64,000 nucleotides of DNA from Mycolicibacterium komossense (lineage in GTDB: Bacteria > Actinomycetota > Actinomycetes > Mycobacteriales > Mycobacteriaceae): assembly GCF_025822605.1 (NCBI RefSeq), contig NZ_JACKTY010000049.1:124001-188000 (forward strand), written 5' to 3'. Made by a program: the position numbers and the translations under genes. The notes beneath the pieces were generated by a model. That model ran no database searches. It saw only the letters and a list, made by a program, of their open reading frames with translations, and was not told where the DNA came from. This document shows positions 9,345 through 17,671 of the stretch, piece after piece; within the stretch, counting starts at the first letter, position 1, and each line of letters opens with the position of its first letter.

Positions 9345-10180
9345 TGGCCGTGGTCAAGACGTTCTCGGCGCCGTTACGAGCCCATAACGACGGGGCGTAC
9401 TGGGAAGATTCGCCGCGTCATCTGGTGTCGCACACCTGGGTGCTGACCGCGCGGCTGCTGGTGCGGTTGGTTCGCAACCCCGTCACGATCGTGCATGCGC
9501 TGATCCTCCCGGTGGGATTCCTGCTCACCCTCGACGTCGTCCTCGGCGACTCGATCACGGCGGCCACCGGCGAAGACGCCCTGTATCGCAGCGTGCCACT
9601 GGTGGCGTTGTTGGCCGCGATATCGGGCTCAAGTGCCGGCATGGTCGGGATCACCACCGAACGCCTCGACGGTTTCCTGGCCCGCATGTGGGTACTGCCC
9701 GTGCACCGCGCTGCCGGCCTGTCGGCGCGGCTGTTCGCCGAGATCATCCGTCTCGTCGCGACGACACTGGTCATCCTGGTCACCGGGTTGATCCTCGGGT
9801 TCCGCTTCCACCAGGGTCCCACGGCCGCGCTGGCGTGGGTGGCCGCGCCGGTGGTCTTCGGGGTGGCGTTTTCGGCCGTGGTCACCATGATCGCCCTGTA
9901 CTGGCCCAAAGCGGTTCTGGTGGAGGCGATCCAGATCGTGGGCATGGTGGGCACCTTCTTCTGCACCGGGCTGGTACCGGTGGACAAGTACCCGGACTGG
10001 GTGCAGCCGCTCGTCCGCTATCAGCCGATGTCCACCGCCGTCGATGCGATGCGGGGCCTGTCGGTCGGCGGCCCGGTGCTGACCCCGATGCTCGGCACCC
10101 TGGCGTGGTCCGCGGGAATCTTCGCGGTATGCCTGTGGCCGATCATGGTGGGCTACCGCCGGGCCAGCACCAGCCGATAA
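9344..10180 (+). CDS. drrC: DrrC-like ABC-2 transporter permease
   Basis: Second membrane subunit, 278 residues (M. tuberculosis DrrC has about 276), with an N-terminal cytoplasmic stretch and six hydrophobic segments. It starts at the ATG that overlaps the drrB stop, with GGAGG a few bases upstream. An in-frame extension toward 9080 exists but lies wholly inside drrB and is not used. It shares the GFRFHQGP motif and the PDWVQPLVRYQP segment with DrrB. With DrrA and DrrB it should form the exporter for the phthiocerol-type lipid. A spacer of 16 bases with AAAGAGGAG leads into papA5. Confidence 0.88.
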   Translation: MAVVKTFSAPLRAHNDGAYWEDSPRHLVSHTWVLTARLLVRLVRNPVTIVHALILPVGFLLTLDVVLGDSITAATGEDALYRSVPLVALLAAISGSSAGMVGITTERLDGFLARMWVLPVHRAAGLSARLFAEIIRLVATTLVILVTGLILGFRFHQGPTAALAWVAAPVVFGVAFSAVVTMIALYWPKAVLVEAIQIVGMVGTFFCTGLVPVDKYPDWVQPLVRYQPMSTAVDAMRGLSVGGPVLTPMLGTLAWSAGIFAVCLWPIMVGYRRASTSR

Positions 10181-10196
10181 AGAGGAGTACTCAGAA

Positions 10197-11441
10197 GTGT
10201 TTGGCGCATTACCGATTCGCTATCTGTCCCGCACCGAGGAGATCTTCGCGCAGGGTCGTAACTTCATCGGGATCACGCTGCGCCTTGGCGGCCGGATCGA
10301 CGTGAGTGCGCTATCGGAGGCATTCGACACGCTGCTGCAGGCGCATCCGGTGCTTGCCGGCCAACTCGAGCCCGCCGCCGATGGCAGGCATCAGATCGTC
10401 GTCGACGACTACCTGCACCCGGGTATCTGGCTGGAGAAGGAGGACCCGGCCGCGGCCGAGCGGATGCCCGACCAGTCCGTGGCGCTGGTGAACCTGCGGG
10501 TGAAACTCGGCGACGAACGCTCTGAGGTGACGCTGTACACCCATCACGCGATGGCCGACGCCCATCACCAGTTCGCGCTGCTCGAGCAGCTGTTCGGGTG
10601 GTACACCGACCTGGTCGCCGGTGGCGAGATCGGTCCGGTCAAGGCCGATCCCACACCGCTGCCGCTGGAAGCCGTGCTCGAGCAGCGCGGCGTGGAGATG
10701 GGTAAGCGGTCCGGGCTCGAGCGCATGTTCCCGGCGATGTTCGCCTACGAACTGCCGCCGTCGCGCCGGAACCAGGACGGCGGGGAGCCCCTGCCGGTGC
10801 GCGTCCCGGCGGCCGAGTGCCGGCTGTCGCGGCAGGAGACCAGGGACCTGCTCGACCTGTGTTCCGCTCACCGGGTCAGCCTCAACGCGTTACTGGCGGC
10901 CGCGATCCTGGTGGCGGAGTGGCGGTTGCGGGGCACCCCCCATATCCCGATCCCGTATGTCTATCCGGTCGATCTGCGGTATTTCTTGACACCGCCGGTC
11001 GGCGCGACGGAAGCCACCAACCCGCTGGGCATGGCCATCTATCTTGCCGAGATCGACTCTGGTACCGATGTTTTGAGCCTGGCCACCGACATCGTCGAAT
11101 CGTTCCGATCGGATCTGGCCGACGGTGTGATCCAACAATCGCTGCTGCACTTCCAGATTCAGTACGCGGGTAACCCACCGGGGCTGCCTGATGTCATCAT
11201 GATGACCCAGGGCGGGGAGCTGCCGGCCGTGCGCACCCCCCCGGGGCTGGAGGTGGAGGAGTTCAGCACCGAGGTGCTGTTCGCGTCCGCGGCCGTGGTC
11301 GACATGTACTCCATCTGCACCTACGACGGGCAGCTGCTCATCGAATATCACACGCACGCGCCGGACCAGCAGCGCTACATCGCCGAGATCCGTGATGTGG
11401 TGACGGCAATCCCGGCCCAGTACACCGCGGTCACCGACTGA
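10197..11441 (+). CDS. papA5: PapA5-like phthiocerol acyltransferase
   Basis: Acyltransferase of 414 residues (family length about 422) that esterifies the two hydroxyls of phthiocerol-type diols with long branched acyl chains taken from a Mas-type synthase. It has the two-lobed condensation-domain fold. The active-site motif HHxxxD is present as His116-His117-Ala-Met-Ala-Asp121, with His117 as the expected general base. The residue after the Asp is Ala122, whereas the usual motif has Gly. A GTG start with AAAGAGGAG 9-18 bases upstream is the only sensible start. It is the last gene of the pps-drr-papA operon. In M. tuberculosis mas follows papA5; here an unrelated permease does. Confidence 0.9.
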   Translation: MFGALPIRYLSRTEEIFAQGRNFIGITLRLGGRIDVSALSEAFDTLLQAHPVLAGQLEPAADGRHQIVVDDYLHPGIWLEKEDPAAAERMPDQSVALVNLRVKLGDERSEVTLYTHHAMADAHHQFALLEQLFGWYTDLVAGGEIGPVKADPTPLPLEAVLEQRGVEMGKRSGLERMFPAMFAYELPPSRRNQDGGEPLPVRVPAAECRLSRQETRDLLDLCSAHRVSLNALLAAAILVAEWRLRGTPHIPIPYVYPVDLRYFLTPPVGATEATNPLGMAIYLAEIDSGTDVLSLATDIVESFRSDLADGVIQQSLLHFQIQYAGNPPGLPDVIMMTQGGELPAVRTPPGLEVEEFSTEVLFASAAVVDMYSICTYDGQLLIEYHTHAPDQQRYIAEIRDVVTAIPAQYTAVTD

Positions 11442-11681
11442 CCCGCTGGGCTGAACCGTCCTCCTGGGCAACGGGTTAACGCGCGAGCCGAGGAGGATCG
11501 GAGGGGATACCCGGCTCCGCCGGTGTTCTCGACGTTGTGCTGACGGTCCAAGGCCGGCGCCTGACGTTGTGGCGCCAGGACATGGATACGGGATCTCGAT
11601 CGCGGAATAGTCCAGTGGGTAACGCCTTGCGCTGCGCCTCCGGGAGCTGTGGCCAGGCTACCGGACGATGCGAGGAGCAGA

Positions 11682-13160
11682 ATGACCGTAGAGAAACCTG
11701 CGCCCCAAGAGAGGGTGAACACTGCTGCAGCACAGAGGCTTTCGAGCGATAACGGGCTGGCTGCGGGTGTTATCACCGCTCGGGAAGCGCTCTTTCAGGC
11801 AGTGAGCCATCTTGGACCGGCCGCGGGCATCGTCATCTTGGCGCCGGTGATCGCCGGCTTGGTTGGTGGGTCGTCCCCCTTACTGCTGCTCGCGGCGATG
11901 GCCGCCGTCTTGCTGACCGGTCTGTGTGTGGTGTCGCTGGCCCGTAAGTTGCCCTCGGCCGGTGGCTATTACGCGTATGTCAGCAACAGTCTGGGTGGCC
12001 GGGCCGGGTTCGTCACATCGTGGTCCTACTTCCTCTATGACCCTCCGCAACCGGCATTCATTCTGCTGGCCACGGGCGGCATCCTGCAGCCCGTGATCGA
12101 CCAGCAACTCGGAATCAACATTCCGTGGTGGCTTCTGACGCTGGTCTTGTTGGCGATCGTCACGGCGCTGACGTTGTTCGGTGCCAAGTTGTCCGCTCGC
12201 GCGACGGTGCTGCTAGGCGTCTTCGAAACGGTCGTCATCGTGGCCTATGCGGTCGCCGTCCTCTTCCATACCGGCGAGGTGACGGCCGAACCGTTCACCT
12301 TTCCGCACGTGGACTCCCAGCAGGCGCTCTTCCTGGCGTTTGCGTTCAGTGTCTTGCTGTTCACCGGCTTTGAATCCGCGGCACCGCTGGCCGAAGAGAC
12401 TGTCGAGCCGCGCAAGGTGATCCCGCGGGTGGTGATGTTGTCGATTCTGCTCGTCGGCGCAGTGTGGGTCTTCGTCGACTATGCGCTGGTGGTCGGCTGG
12501 GGCGTCGACCAGGCGACCGGCATCGCCGATGAGCCCAGTCCCTTCTTCACCTTGGCCAACGCGGTGGCTCCGTGGTTGTGGATCCTGCTGGCGTTCGCAC
12601 TGCTCAACAGCGCGCTGGCGATCTCGCTCGCCGGCGTGAACGCCGGGTCGCGGGTGATGTTCTCCCTCGGCCGTGCCGGGCTCTTCCCGAAGCCGTTCGG
12701 GCGGACCCACCCCAAGTGGAAGACACCGTGGACGGCAATCTTGTCGACCGCCGCGTTCAACGCGGTGTTGGCGGTGGCGGTCGGTGCCTGGTTGGGGCCC
12801 GTCCCCGGCGCAGCGTTCATCGGCCTGATCATCACCCTGGGGGTGATCGTGGTGTACATCCTGGGCAACCTGTCGGTGCCGGTGCTGTACTGGAAGCGGT
12901 ATCGGCAGGAGTGGAATCTGTTGCGGCATGCGATTATTCCGGCCGTTGCGACTGCGGTGCTGCTGCTCGGTCTCTACTACTCGCTGTGGCCGATCCCGGC
13001 CTATCCCAACAACATCGTGCTCTACTTCGTGGCCGGTTGGCTGGCGCTGGGGATCGCGATCGCCTTCACGCTGTGGCGCTCGCACCGCGCTGAGTTCGAG
13101 GCTGCCGGCGCGGTGATTTTCACAGGTGACAATTCGTCCGAGGAAGGTCAAGATGACTGA
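11682..13160 (+). CDS. APC-superfamily amino acid/amine permease
   Basis: Cytoplasmic-membrane permease of 492 residues with about 12 hydrophobic segments and the APC-family N-terminal pattern (AREALFQAVSHLGPAAGIV, where the first unwound helix binds the amine/carboxylate). The probable substrate is an amino acid or amine, exchanged or taken up with protons; which one cannot be read from the sequence. The ATG at 11682 is chosen because GAGGAG lies 6 bases upstream, although the frame stays open further back. It overlaps the SDR gene by 8 bp and is followed by a PucR-type regulator. The three probably form one catabolic unit, comparable to the second permease-SDR pair at 48338-50640. Confidence 0.8.
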   Translation: MTVEKPAPQERVNTAAAQRLSSDNGLAAGVITAREALFQAVSHLGPAAGIVILAPVIAGLVGGSSPLLLLAAMAAVLLTGLCVVSLARKLPSAGGYYAYVSNSLGGRAGFVTSWSYFLYDPPQPAFILLATGGILQPVIDQQLGINIPWWLLTLVLLAIVTALTLFGAKLSARATVLLGVFETVVIVAYAVAVLFHTGEVTAEPFTFPHVDSQQALFLAFAFSVLLFTGFESAAPLAEETVEPRKVIPRVVMLSILLVGAVWVFVDYALVVGWGVDQATGIADEPSPFFTLANAVAPWLWILLAFALLNSALAISLAGVNAGSRVMFSLGRAGLFPKPFGRTHPKWKTPWTAILSTAAFNAVLAVAVGAWLGPVPGAAFIGLIITLGVIVVYILGNLSVPVLYWKRYRQEWNLLRHAIIPAVATAVLLLGLYYSLWPIPAYPNNIVLYFVAGWLALGIAIAFTLWRSHRAEFEAAGAVIFTGDNSSEEGQDD

Positions 13161-13959
13161 CGTGATCGAAACCAATGCGGTGGCAGCACCGTCGATTCCG
13201 TTGAGTCTGCACGGTCGGACCGCCGTCGTGACCGGCGCCGCCAGTGGCATCGGTCGGGCGATCACGCTGGCCTTTGTCCGCGCCGGTGCGCAGGTCGTGG
13301 CGGCAGATATCGACGAAGCCGGTGTACAAGCCACGGCGGAACTGACAGATGACGTCGACCGGGTGTTGCCGTTTCGCGCTGACGTCAGCAGTGAGACCGA
13401 GATGCGAGCACTCGTCGACGCCACCATCGCGCGGTTCGGGCGCCTCACCACACTGGTCAACAACGCTGCGGTATCGCTGCCGGGCACGGTGGTCGAAACC
13501 TCGCTACAGGACTTCGACCGGAGCTTCGCGGTCAACGTCCGTGCCGCATTCGTGGCATGTCAGTTGGCGATTCCGCACATGCTGGCCGCCGGTGGCGGCA
13601 GCATCATCAACATGGGTTCGGTGAACAGCCTTGTCGCGGAGAGGATGCTGTCGTCTTACTGCGTCAGCAAGGGAGCACTGCTCATGTTGACCAAGAGCGT
13701 GGCACTCGATTTCGCCGACGCCGGGGTTCGCTGTAACTGCATCTGTCCGGGATGGGTCGATACCCCGATCAACCTGGCTCACGCCGAACGCCTCGGTGGC
13801 CTGGAGACCGTGCGGGCGTCGTTGCCTCAATGGCAGCCGCTGGGACGCGAAGGGCGTCCCGCCGAGATCGCCAACGTCGCAGCATTTCTGGCCAGCGACC
13901 TGTCCAGCTTCATGACAGGCAGCGCAGTGGTGGTCGACGGCGGCATGACGGCCGCGTGA
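13153..13959 (+). CDS. Short-chain dehydrogenase/reductase (SDR)
   Basis: Classical SDR of 268 residues. Visible are the cofactor loop TGAASGIGRA (about 27-36), the NNAA motif, the catalytic Ser-Tyr-Lys set (S in NMGSVNS, then YCVSK) and the C-terminal DGGM end. It should oxidise an alcohol or reduce a ketone with NAD(P)(H), and an acidic residue after the second strand (AADID) suggests NAD. The ATG start at 13153 has AGGAAGG upstream; a GTG at 13126 is possible but poorer. It is translationally coupled to the permease by an 8-bp overlap, so the imported compound or a derivative is a plausible substrate (inference). Confidence 0.82.
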   Translation: MTDVIETNAVAAPSIPLSLHGRTAVVTGAASGIGRAITLAFVRAGAQVVAADIDEAGVQATAELTDDVDRVLPFRADVSSETEMRALVDATIARFGRLTTLVNNAAVSLPGTVVETSLQDFDRSFAVNVRAAFVACQLAIPHMLAAGGGSIINMGSVNSLVAERMLSSYCVSKGALLMLTKSVALDFADAGVRCNCICPGWVDTPINLAHAERLGGLETVRASLPQWQPLGREGRPAEIANVAAFLASDLSSFMTGSAVVVDGGMTAA

Positions 13960-13966
13960 GCCGGCT

Positions 13967-15540
13967 GTGTCGGCCGTAGCGACGCTGGCCGACCTCGTCG
14001 AGGTCCTGGATGCCGAGGTGTTGGAGGCGCCGCAAGGCGTGGCCAGCCCGGTTGGGCGGCTGGTGGTTTTCGACGAAGCGGACTTCGCCTCTGACGGGCC
14101 GGGAATCCCTGCCGACGCGATCGTGCTGTTGGTGGGCGCCGCGCCCGATCTGGTTCAACGCTTGGCCCACACTACGTTGTCGCAGAACGCCTTCAGCGCG
14201 CTCATTGTTCGAGGTGCGCTGTCGCCGACGGTGCACGACTTCGCCTTGAGTGCCGGGGCAGCGGTTCTGCGGGTCGCGGAGCAGACGAGCTGGAACGAAG
14301 TCATGCGCCGCGTCGAGCGGATCAGTGCCGGGGGAGCGGTCAAGACCTCGGGGGCGCCACCAGGGTCGCTGGATCTGTTCGGGATAGCCGACGCTGCGGC
14401 GTCGATTGCCGGCGGTCCGGTGACGGTCGAGGATTCTCTGCACCGCATCCTGGCTTACTCTGCTGACCAGTCCGACACTGACCATGTTCGGATACAGACG
14501 CTGCTGCACCGGCGAACTCCAGCCGAGGTGGTCGATCGATTGCGGCGCGACGGCACTCTGCGGGCATTCTGTCGTCGCGAGAACCGACTGTGCTGCAGCA
14601 GATCTCACCGGATGCGACCGCCAGGCTGGTGGTACCGATTCGCAGCGACCAGGAGATCTTGGGCCTGTTATGGGCCGCACTGCCCCCGGATGCGGCGCCC
14701 CCTGGCCCCGATGTGTACGCCGGATTCCTACGTTGCGCCGACCGCGCGGCGACCCACCTGGTACAACTCGGCGGTGTCCTCGGCCGGGTACAGCGTATCG
14801 AGGTCGAACACCTGGCGCGCCTGTTGCACAGCGGCGACGGGTCCGACTACGCCGGACAGTCGCAATTGCTGCCCGACGGCATCAACTGGGTGATCGCCGC
14901 GGCGTTCGATCTGACTCCCGATCGGAGAACACATGCCAAGTCGCGGGTAGTACACCTACTGGATCGCGCCCGGCTCACCGGAGACGTCCAGCTGATCGTC
15001 GGCGACCTGAATGACCTTCTCTACGTGGTGGTCTCGACGCCCAGCGCCGATGCCGCGGTGATCGACAGGGTGGTCGGCCTGTTCTCCGAAGTGCCGGGGA
15101 TCTACATCGGGTTGAGCGCCCCTGCGGTCGGAAGCGGGCAGTTGCCGCAGGCGAGACTTCAGGCGCAACGAGCCCTCTCGGTCGCCCGGTACGGACACGC
15201 ACGGCGGCGGGTGGCGAAATTCGACGACGTCTGGCCGACCGCTGCGCTGCTGCGGCTGGCGACCAGTCCGCTGGCCACTGAAATCGTGTGCAACGGCCCG
15301 GTCCCCATACTGGTGGCTCTTGACCAGGAAAACGGCACCGAATACGTCAAGACGTTGCGCGAATACCTGCTCACCACCGACCCTCGTGCCGCCGCCGCTC
15401 GCCTCAACGTTCACGTCAACACGGTCAGATATCGGATCGCCAAATTGCGCGAAGAAGTTGCCCTCGATATCGAGGATCCGCTGGCTCGACTCGTGATGAC
15501 CCTGCAACTGACCCTGATCCAGTTGCAGCAGGACCGCTGA
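13967..15540 (+). pseudogene. PucR/CdaR-family transcriptional regulator, split by a frameshift
   Basis: Two adjacent frames together give one regulator of about 524 residues. The first (13967-about 14570) carries the N-terminal sensory part. The second (from about 14573 to 15540) carries the middle region and a C-terminal PucR-type helix-turn-helix (AAARLNVHVNTVRYR near the end). At 14564-14580 the codons run Ala-Phe-Cys-Arg-Arg. Adding one G after position 14571 would give Ala-Phe-Trp-Ser-Ser-Arg-Glu-Pro, the continuation expected for this family, joined to the second frame. A one-base deletion or a sequencing error explains it. PucR-type activators commonly control amine, purine and gamma-glutamyl-amide catabolism, so this gene probably regulates the permease-SDR pair before it, 7 bp away. 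Confidence 0.75.
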
Positions 15541-16008
15541 GCGCGATGGTGCCGGCGCAGCGCCTGAAATTTCACTGTGCACATGCTTGACGCATGTGTC
15601 CGCCGGGTTTTACGGTGCTCTTTCGCCGCTATGTATTCAAGATTTGGCTGACGATTTCTGGAGTTGGGGGACGCCGTGGCCGCGCGCCGGTTTGTCGATC
15701 GCGATATCCCGGGGCGGTCGACGCCCCTCGTTGCCACCGTGGCATTGGCGGGATTCGCCTCGGCGGGTGCTCTGGTCGCTGTGCTCAGTGGGTCGCTCAC
15801 GGCGCCAACCGTGACGGTCTCCGGTATTCAGCTGGCGTCGACCGAGACCTCGCTGATCCCGCTGAGTCCGGACACCAGCTCGACAGACACCGACTTCTGG
15901 TTGCTCAGCGGTCACGGCTCGACCGATCAGGCTGCCGCGTCCTCCGCGGATCGCATCGCCGCGGTGCAGGCCGCTTCGCCGGTCGTCGGACCGGGCGGGT
16001 GGCTGATC

Positions 16009-16206
16009 GGCGACGGCCTGGACGCAGCTTCGAACTGCACCGGAAATGCGTGCAACGGCGGCAACGGCGGACTGCTCGGCGGTAACGGCGGAAATGGCGC
16101 CAACGGCGGCGACGGCCTGGACGCAGCTTCGAACTGCACCGGAAATGCGTGCAACGGCGGCAACGGCGGACTGCTCGGCGGTAACGGCGGAAATGGCGCC
16201 AACGGC
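16009..16206 (+). repeat. Perfect 99-bp tandem duplication, in frame
   Basis: The unit 16009-16107 is repeated at 16108-16206 with no difference that I can see. It encodes 33 residues including LDAASNCTGNACNGG, so the copy number can change without breaking the frame. Confidence 0.85.
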
Positions 16207-16226
16207 GGCAACGGCGGCAACGCCGG

Positions 16227-16432
16227 CCTGTTCTTCGGCAACGGCGGCGACGGCGGCGACGGCGTTCAGGCCACCTACTTCCCCAACGGCTCGCTGGCCA
16301 CGGAGGCCAAAGCGGGCGGCAACGGTGGTCCTGTTCTTCGGCAACGGCGGCGACGGCGGCGACGGCGTTCAGGCCACCTACTTCCCCAACGGCTCGCTGG
16401 CCACGGAGGCCAAAGCGGGCGGCAACGGTGGT
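16227..16432 (+). repeat. Perfect 103-bp tandem duplication, out of frame
   Basis: The unit 16227-16329 (starting cctgttcttcggc) is repeated at 16330-16432. The 103-bp length shifts the reading frame by one base, and deleting either copy rejoins the PGRS frame. It could be a true slippage event or an assembly error in a repetitive gene. Confidence 0.85.
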
Positions 16433-17671
16433 AATGGCGGGCTGTTTTTGGGCAACGGCGGTGAGGGCGGCGCGGGCGAGGCGGCCGTCTACAACGCAAC
16501 GACCGGATTGTTGGCGTCGATCGCCACCAACGGCGGCAACGGCGGCAACGGCGGTCTTCTGCTGGGCAATGGTGGCTCCGGCGGAGTCGGCGGCGGCAAC
16601 GACAACATCTACGCAAACAACACGACGGCAGTCGGTGGCAATGGCGGCGACGGTGGCAACGGCGGCTGGCTCAGTGGTGATGCCGGCAGCGGCGGCGACG
16701 GAGGCGCAGCCTCCGCTGCATCGGTAAATGCCGTCGGCGGTGTCGGTGGGGCGGGTGGACAGGCCACGCTCGGCACCGGTGGCACCGGTGGCGCCGGCGG
16801 ACAGGGCAAATCCGTGATCCTGCGCGGCACCGGCGGGGCAGGCGGGGCGGGCGGGGCCACTTTGGTTGGCAGCGCAGGTTCCGGAGGTGTTGGCGGCGAG
16901 GGTATTTCGACCCAATCGGTCGGCACCGGAGGGGTCGGCGGGAACGGCGGGACGACCACCATCGGCAATGGCGGCGCCGGCGGGGCAGGTGGGCGTGCCG
17001 AAACCGCGACCGGCTACGGCAACAACTATTACGCCTACGGCGGCACGGGAGGCTTGGGCGGCGGCACGAGTCTGGGCACCGGCGGAGCTGGCGGGAACGG
17101 CGGGGCGGCAGTCTCGACCAATTACGGCAGCGCGCTCGGCGGTCTCGGAAACACCGGCGGGGCAGTGACCGTCGGCACCGGTGGCGTCGGTGGTAGCGGA
17201 GGCAAGGCCGACTCTGTCTACAACTACGCCCAGGGCGGTAACGGGGGCAGCGGCGGCAACAGCTTCGGCGGTGACATCCCCATCCTCGGCACCGGGGGAC
17301 GGGGCGGCAACGGCGGCGACGCCCACTCTCAGTATCAGAGTGCGACGGGTGGCACCGCCGCTCCCGGTGGGCCCGGTGGGTTGATTCTCGGCACCGGCGG
17401 CCGAGGTGGCACCGGCGGCAGCGCAACGGTCGACGGCACCGGTACCGCTAGGGGCGGGGCAGGTGGCTCCGGCACCATCGGCGGCCTGTTGGGCGGTACC
17501 GGGGGCAACGGCGGCACCGGAGGCTCCGCCATCGCGCCGCGTGGGACCACGAATCCGGGCAATGGTGGCGTCGGCGGTTCCGGTGGTTACGGCGGCCACC
17601 GCGGTTCGCCCGGAAATAACGGCGGCACTTCGTAATGACGTTCTGACCTTTCACAGGGCTGGGGGAAACTG

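Larger units (their letters stand above)
15676..17635 (+). pseudogene. PGRS-like glycine-rich surface protein without a PE domain, frameshifted by a tandem duplication
   Basis: A hydrophobic segment near residues 15-40 (signal peptide or anchor) is followed by about 60 ordinary residues and then by hundreds of GGxGG-type repeats (GGNGG, GGAGG, GTGG) like the PGRS region of mycobacterial PE_PGRS proteins. No PE domain is present, so export would depend on the N-terminal segment. The frame breaks at about 16330, where a 103-bp unit (16227-16329) is repeated exactly (16330-16432). As 103 is not a multiple of three, the protein ends early at 16434. Removing one copy restores a 618-residue frame to the stop at 17635. 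The GTG at 15676 has GGGGGA upstream; a TTG at 15664 is an alternative. An aspartic protease gene follows 36 bp later. Confidence 0.75.

Noticed and set aside
15676..15900. A PE domain at the start of the glycine-rich protein
   Set aside because: There is no Pro-Glu pair near the N-terminus and no YxxxD/E export signal in a helical hairpin; instead a single hydrophobic signal-like helix is present.
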